Assembly (NCBI GenBank): GCA_004194705.1
Contig: SADC01001275.1
Location: 1,240,001 to 1,304,000 of the forward strand
Length of the DNA: 64,000 bases
Direction: 5' to 3'
Origin: Ditylenchus dipsaci
Lineage: Eukaryota > Nematoda > Chromadorea > Rhabditida > Anguinidae
Positions 58,501 through 64,000 of this stretch are shown here, piece by piece. Every line of letters starts with the position of its first letter. The stretch's first letter is position 1. The notes beneath the pieces are model-generated. The model saw nothing but the letters and a program-made list of their open reading frames with translations. It made no database searches and was not told the DNA's origin. A program made the translations under genes and the position numbers.

Positions 58501-59200
58501 AACCGACTCCCCAACGCCAGAACGCGCCAGGCAGTTAAATAGGATTTTTCGTTAGCGAGTTTTCGCGTTGGCGAGTTCTGAAATTGGCGAATCTTTAGCG
58601 TTGGTAAGTTTTTCGTTTAAGAGCTGGTTGCGTCCCCTTATTTCTTATAATAGAACGGTCTTTTTTTTAAAGTATAGAATGGCCCTAAAGGCCAAAACTA
58701 GAAGGGTGAACAATATATTTTATTGCATTTTTAGCACGAATTCAAAAATTAGAGGTGAAAAAATAAAGTGAGTGGCCGCTTTATTTTAAATAAATATGTG
58801 AAAAAAAGATGTCTCTTTGTAAATTAAAATATTCAAATTCAAATATTTTTGTGCTAGTTCAGAATTTGGTGGGCTAAAAAGGACACGAAAAATCTCAGTT
58901 CTTTGAAAAGCGACTGAATTTTTTGAGAATGAGTCTAATAACTTTAGTTTAGTGTTCAGTTTTTCCATTTGTAGTCTACAAAAAAAAGGCTTGGGATAAG
59001 AAAATGGATCTTCATCAAAAGCAAAAACATCTTCTTTGTTTATTAGTGTCATGTATTTTAGTCTGCTCAGATGGCTATTTTTGTATCTACTTATCTACTT
59101 ATCACCTTTGTTCTTTCCGTAAATAATATTTTTTTTGTTCCTTTTAGAGTGACCTAGTCTCCAATTTTTTTTAATTTTAGATTTAGAAGTCTAGGTAGTT
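55565..59200. other. AT-rich interval, no gene recognised
   Basis: A 91-codon minus frame (57,045-56,770; PLFKYTAQDCITRETRDPQL) has reasonable composition but no splice or domain support. 'gcgagttttcgcgttggcga' repeats occur at 58,550-58,615. Nothing else is seen. Confidence 0.4.
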
Positions 59201-59204
59201 ATTA

Positions 59205-59556
59205 CGTTTGCCCCCCCCCCATTTTGGTCATTTTTTTGCCCTGAAAAAGTCATTTTTTACTTGGCTTTAAAATTTTCAAAAATTTTAAAGGAAATTACTG
59301 CGTTAATAACAGTTTCCCGCACTTAAGTTTCACAGTATGAACATAGTCCGCTTTTGTTAGTGTTTAGGCATAAGGCCGGCTAGAATGAACAGCTTTTGAA
59401 CAGCTTTTTTAGACAAACAGCTTTTTTAGTCAGATATGACAGAGAACACTAGAAATACGAAACGTTAAGCAATAAAATATAAAAATATGGTCAAAATGGC
59501 TTATTAAAGCCGAAAAAAATTAATTTTTTTGACCGAAATGGGGGCGGGGACAAACG
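59205..59556. mobile_element. TIR element with CGTTTG-C-run ends, 352 bp
   Basis: Left 'cgtttgcccccccccccatt' and right inverse 'cgtttgtccccgcccccatt' continue into 'ttggtca' / 'tgaccgaa'. No target duplication could be settled. Confidence 0.65.
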
Positions 59557-60258
59557 GAATAAGTACCGAAGTCTTTTCTAGAATATTATTCGAATCGAAT
59601 ACTTATACCTGCTGGTTATTTATTGAAAAAAAAACTAATTAGCCAGCTAACCAAGCTCATCAACATAGCATAATAACATGTGGTAGCACAGAAGAGGAAC
59701 ATAACTAAAAGAGAAGTATGTAGTGCCACCCAAATACAAATTATAATCTCAAATAATCCGACCATTTAATTCAAAAATCGTATTTTCGGCATTGCCTTTT
59801 TGTACAACTTTTTTAAAAATTACTCATAAGCAAGTTACCACATATTTGGTGGCTTATAATGGGTTGAAAATTTGTTGAAAGAAATTTTTTAAAATTGGGC
59901 AAAACGCAATAGCAAGAAGATCATTTTAAATGAAAAGGGCTGGGTTATTAGAGGTTACGCGGTAGGTAGAGTCCGTAGGTATCCAGTTGGTGGCGTTTGC
60001 CACCCATACGGGTAGTCCTCTACATACATATAGAATTTCGAACAACGCGGCATTGTCACAAAGTGAAATAATATTTGTTGACGTTAACGTTGAAATTTTA
60101 CATGTGAATAATTACAGGCGAATAAAATATTCAGAAGTTTTATCACATCATCCTTATTTGCTCTTTTTTATTCTATTATGCAGTCTTTACAAGCGTCTCA
60201 CCTAACCAGATCAAATCATGGAATTGGCCATTCACTGACTTTCTCTACAACTTTTTCT

Positions 60259-61144
60259 ATGATTGTGCTTTGCCTATTGGTTGTTATTAACAAGGAAGCT
60301 GTGCAGGCATCAAGTATTATAAGGAGGCTTTGTGGAAAATGTAAGCAATTACTAACTTTTTAATTTTAAAAATTTTTCTGAAAAGTTTAATATTCAAAAT
60401 TATTGCCAGGAGTTTGTGCTCATTTTGGTAATAAGAACTCTCAAGAAAAAATAAATAAAAAGTTGGAAAATCAAATCAATGAAAATGGTGTTTCGGTATG
60501 TTTTGGTGGATTTCGACCGAAACATACCTATTAGATTAGATATAATTCCGAGAAGTACTCTCGATCATAACATGCATAAAGGCTTTTTTGCCACGACCAA
60601 TGTTAAAAACACAGTAAAAGCGTGTTGCCATTAATTTGAAAAAAAATGTTTTTGAATGTTTGCCTTGGGCCAAAATAAAAAAAATAAAAAATATTTTTTT
60701 TATTCAATTGGAAATAGCTTTTCGACTACCGAACTACTTTAAAGTAATCTCAATTTGATAAAGTAATTAAAAAACTTTTATAGCTCTCATACAAGAAGTG
60801 AATCGAATATGCACTCCAGAAGGCTACAAGGATCAGTGCTTTCACCAATCAGCGAAAAATAGACGAAAGAGAAGTAATTAGTTTAGGTTTTTACTTATAC
60901 TAATGATACCTCAAATTAAAGATATTGACGAGGATCAGTGGCTAGAGAATTATTGCAAGGCTCTTTGTCAGTAACAGAAGAAGAGTTGCGCGCAGCCAGA
61001 CATCAAGCACATGTTCACAAGAAACGGGGCTCTCGCATATCAAACACTTGCTGTCAGGATGGCTGCGACGATGAATACCTGGAAACCTTTTGCTGTGACG
61101 ATAACGAGCTTATCGAATTTCAAAAACTGCATTCTCCTGCATAA
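60259..61144 (+). CDS. Insulin-like peptide precursor, 125 aa, three exons
   Basis: Exons 60,259-60,340, 60,784-60,873 and 60,939-61,144 join in frame (1-nt carry at both junctions; donors AAAT|GTAAGC and GAA|GTAATT; acceptors TTTATAG and GATCAG). Signal peptide MIVLCLLVVINKEAVQA; B chain with LCGKSLIQEVNRIC (exactly eleven residues between the two canonical Cys) and an extra Cys in GYKDQC; RRKR site; about 28-residue connecting peptide ending KKR; A chain ISNTCCQDGCDDEYLETFCC, i.e. CC-x3-C-x8-C plus an adjacent extra Cys. The extra Cys in each chain predicts a fourth disulfide, as in some nematode and mollusc insulins. Secreted ligand for an insulin-type receptor by family. An in-frame ATG at 60,178 would add 27 residues; I prefer 60,259 because it places the hydrophobic core at the N-terminus. 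Confidence 0.9.
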
Positions 61145-61432
61145 AATTTTTTAGTAACTTTCATTTTATCTCTTCTATTTCACAAATTTGTTGTTTTTGT
61201 TTTTTTTAATGTTGACCTAAATCTTTGGGGTCTTATAGTTAGTTCAGAAATAGTTTTGTGCGAACCACATAATTTAAATTACTTTCGTTTGTTTTTTTCT
61301 AAAGCATTATCTTCGACTTTAAATGTCAGTATCTCCAGGCAAAATTAGTATTTTGCAAGCTTGTTAGGACGAAATCAAACATAAGTCTATAGACTTCTTA
61401 CTCTGAAAAAGGCCTAAAATTCAAGAAAAAAA

Positions 61433-61624
61433 ATGGCCGACCAAGGCAAAAATAATAAGACTGCTTTTATCATATGGGCCCGATTATTTTCTGTTTCTTT
61501 TATTATTTTCAATCGATTCTTAATATGTCATCACCCTGAAAGTGTTGTCATTAACCAAAACAACTGGCAAAATAATCAAAGCCGGCGAAAAAAAAACAAA
61601 AAGCCACATGGAAAACGTCGATAA
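61433..61624 (+). CDS. Possible small signal-anchor protein with polybasic tail
   Basis: A 63-codon ATG frame encodes a hydrophobic segment (AFIIWARLFSVSFIIFNRF) and a strongly basic end (SRRKKNKKPHGKRR). It lies just downstream of the insulin-like gene on the same strand. The G-KRR ending resembles an amidation/cleavage site, but with no homologue or splice evidence it could be chance. Confidence 0.3.
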   Translation: MADQGKNNKTAFIIWARLFSVSFIIFNRFLICHHPESVVINQNNWQNNQSRRKKNKKPHGKRR

Positions 61625-61639
61625 ATCAAGGTTAAAAAA

Positions 61640-62320
61640 GTGGTATCCTAGGCAGGAACATACTCATCGGTAATTTCATATCGAGATTCGACTGCAAAAT
61701 TTTTATTTCGCTTCACAAAAAATACACGAAAAATTATCAGGTTTCACAATAGTCTTTATTGTTAATAAAATATTTGTTTGTTTGTTATGATTAGATATTA
61801 TTACCCTATAATGACTACGGGACCTTTTCAGCTAGTTTTCTTGATCTCTGTGCTTTTTGCTTTATTTTTGTAATATTATGCTTTTGAAGTGCCGACATGT
61901 GTAACCCATAAAATGGTAAATAGTATTTTTCAAAACAATAATTTTTTGGAGTTATTTATTATTACATATTGAATTTTTTGTTCAGTTGTTGTTTGAAATA
62001 AATTAAAACTGACGCCATTAGTTTTTTTAATCTCTACATAGTATTTGGCATGTTTGGGTAAGTGGGTCGCCACTTTTGTGTTTAAGTCCAAATTTCTGAG
62101 ATGGTGGATTTTTTGAGATGGTGGATTTTAGCCTGGATTTAGGGGGATTTTGTGTTGCATAAGTTAGTACAAACACGATGGGACGCCGATAAGCGCTTTT
62201 TGCTCCTAGTGTACCAATATTTGTATAAAAAAGAAAAAGAATTCTGGCACCGTTTTTTTCAAACCCACTTGTGTAAAATTTAGAGTATTTCATTATAAAT
62301 CTAGCATCTTTTTTTAGAAC
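61640..62320. other. AT-rich interval, no gene recognised
   Basis: Contains 'gagatggtggattttt' in two tandem copies at about 62,098-62,128. No gene seen. Confidence 0.4.
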
Positions 62321-62325
62321 CTCTA

Positions 62326-63121
62326 CAGTCGACTCTCGCTATAAGATACCACCACGGGACCGAGCTCAGGGGTATCTTATAGCAAAGGTATCTTGTAGCA
62401 AAGGTATCTTATACTAGGGGGAAATATCCAAAGCTGCCACACGTGTATTTTATGACGAGAGTCAATTGTAAAAAACCCAACTCAAAAACCTGACTCGCGA
62501 AAACTCAACTCACGCCGATTGTGATTCACGTTTTCCAGATTCTATCTTAATTCTTCACTGTTTTTATTTTCGGCTTGTGCTAAGGCGCAGGTTTGGCCAC
62601 CGTTCGTTAGATTAGACTTAAAGATGTTTTTCGGTTTGCTCCGTATTACAATGTATTGTATTAAAAAGAGGGTGAAGTGATTGGCTCAGCTTATCGAAAG
62701 ACCATAATATAGTACAGCAACTCTGATGATGGTGAAGCATATCCAGCTGCTCTCATCCCACAAACCACAAGCAGCTACCAGCCTTATACTTAAGAGCACG
62801 CTAAGCTACTCTTTCTACTCGGTACCAGTTATAATCGGCGCAAATTGGGAAGTGCGAGTTGGGACCAAAGATAGTCAGCACAGCTGCTATTTCCATTGCT
62901 TTTTCTTAAAAATCTGATGTTAAAGTGAGGAAAAAAGAAAAAAAATTGCAATGGTATCTTATATCGAAAGCCAAATTGACGTCTGTGTGACTCTCAAGGG
63001 GTATCTTGTAGCGAGAGGTATCTTATACCGAGAGTAGAATTACTTGACTTTTTCTATCGGCCAACCAAATTGAGAAAAGAGGTATCTTATAACGAAGGTA
63101 TCTTATAGCGAGAGTCGCCTG
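62326..63121. mobile_element. Mariner-type element with GGTATCTTATAGCGAGAG repeats, 796 bp
   Basis: Ends CAGTCGACTCTCGCTATAAG and, inverted, CAGGCGACTCTCGCTATAAG are flanked by TA (62,324-62,325 and 63,122-63,123). Several 'ggtatcttatagc' units lie inside both ends in opposite orientation. The middle has a 63-codon frame at 62,726 with no recognisable transposase. Confidence 0.85.
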
Positions 63122-63124
63122 TAT

Positions 63125-64000
63125 TCATTCATATAACACGCCTTTATTTTCTTATTTATTCCCTTTTATTTTCGACTTTTGCCCTTTTAAAAATAATTTT
63201 AGTATAAAATTCTCATGGTTCTTTTTCTGACTCAGGATGAACATCCACTTATCAGATTTTGCGCCGTCGTTAACTTTTTTTTTAAGTTTTGCCGAACAAT
63301 CCAGAGTTCACTGAAAATAAAGTACTTCACTTAAAATAAATTAAATAATCAAGTGAAAATATTAGAGATAGCCTGCAAAAATTGTAAAAAAGTTGATTAA
63401 TATACTGAAAATCAAAAGAAAATTTTCGAAAATTCGCCAAAACCCGATGGTCGTTTTTTTAAACGATTTAGTTTCTATGCGACTGAAAAAAGCCGATTTT
63501 ATTTAAACTTTGAATTTTCAACATCTTGTACCAAAATATTTCACAGGTTGTTACGCATGTCCATACATACTCAGAAAAAATTGTAATTGGAAATAAATTT
63601 GACTTGCTTAATTGAAAAAGTCAAAAGTTTGATTGATTTGATCATTACAATTTAAAATGAACAAATTTCAAAGCTAAACATGACCCCTTGGTCACACTCC
63701 TTGGTCGAGTTCGAGGTCAATCATGGTCACACTGCTTGGTCGAGGTCGCGGTCGAGGCCGATGTGTGGTCACACTCAATATTTTAGCTTTTTTTTTTATT
63801 TTTTGAACAGAAGTCAAATGAAATTGCTGTAAAAAAGCTAAAAGGTCAATATAAAACTTCAATTACAAAAGAAATGGAGAATACGCATTAGTAAAGCTCT
63901 TTCCAGTAGGGACAGAATTGACCTAAAATACGTTTTTTATATTTAAAAATAATTTAAATTGGCGCCAAAACCATTTCACTGTCATTCTCAAACATGGGCG
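63125..64000. other. AT-rich right edge with short GGTCACAC repeats
   Basis: 63,680-63,775 holds three 'ggtcacact-cttggtcgag' units and may be the terminal repeat of an element continuing past the window. Nothing else is seen. Confidence 0.4.

Noticed and set aside
1..64000. CRISPR arrays, rRNA genes, LTR retrotransposons and viral genes
   Set aside because: None seen: repeats are transposon ends or minisatellites, and no reverse transcriptase, integrase, capsid or rRNA signature was recognised in any frame.

Overview
The window is AT-rich, intron-containing, repeat-dominated eukaryotic DNA, most probably from a nematode. The evidence is short (about 50-70 bp) GT-AG introns with U-rich acceptors such as TTTCAG or TTTTTAG, a Tc3-type transposon, a BTB protein like those expanded in worms, a guanylate-cyclase-type receptor ectodomain, and an insulin-like peptide with an additional cysteine pair. 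I cannot name the species.

Left half (1 to about 29,555). A large direct tandem duplication. Positions 1-12,310 match 15,791-29,555. The inferred unit is about 17.2 kb: copy 2 runs from about 12,311 to 29,555 and copy 1 begins left of the window. Each copy carries, in order, the 5' part of a receptor gene on the minus strand, a mariner relic, a tRNA-like hairpin, a Tc3-like element, a two-exon BTB gene on the plus strand with MITEs in its intron, and a hAT-like element holding a GATCC-rich minisatellite. The hAT-like element is complete (5.2 kb, perfect 8-bp target duplication) in copy 2 and cut off at the tandem junction in copy 1. The BTB reading frame is intact in copy 2 and broken in copy 1. 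The receptor gene in copy 2 ends after its sixth recognisable exon, at the junction. Much of the inter-copy divergence is single-base indels in homopolymers, so some apparent frameshifts may be consensus errors.

Middle (30-48 kb). A transposon graveyard: a nested pair of 8-bp-TSD elements (30.9-31.5 kb), a TA-flanked MITE (31.7 kb), a Harbinger element with TTA duplication (32.3-33.5 kb), several fold-back MITEs, and long AT-rich stretches with no recognisable gene. Two small spliced genes were found here by splice-phase reading: a 71-residue single-pass membrane protein (33.8 kb) and the 3' end of an unknown gene with a poly(A) signal (36.1-36.5 kb).

Right part (48-64 kb). A deleted hAT element (48.3 kb), a multi-exon MULE transposase with FLYWCH-like zinc finger inside inverted arrays of an ATTTGATC repeat (49.3-52.1 kb), a long-TIR G-run element (52.3-53.1 kb), a hAT MITE (55.2 kb), a three-exon insulin-like peptide gene (60.3-61.1 kb), and a mariner-type element (62.3-63.1 kb).

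Host genes with credible function are the receptor ectodomain, the BTB protein, the insulin-like peptide and a few small unknowns. Almost everything else is mobile DNA. A recurring theme is that elements of at least three superfamilies end in inverted arrays of short tandem repeats.
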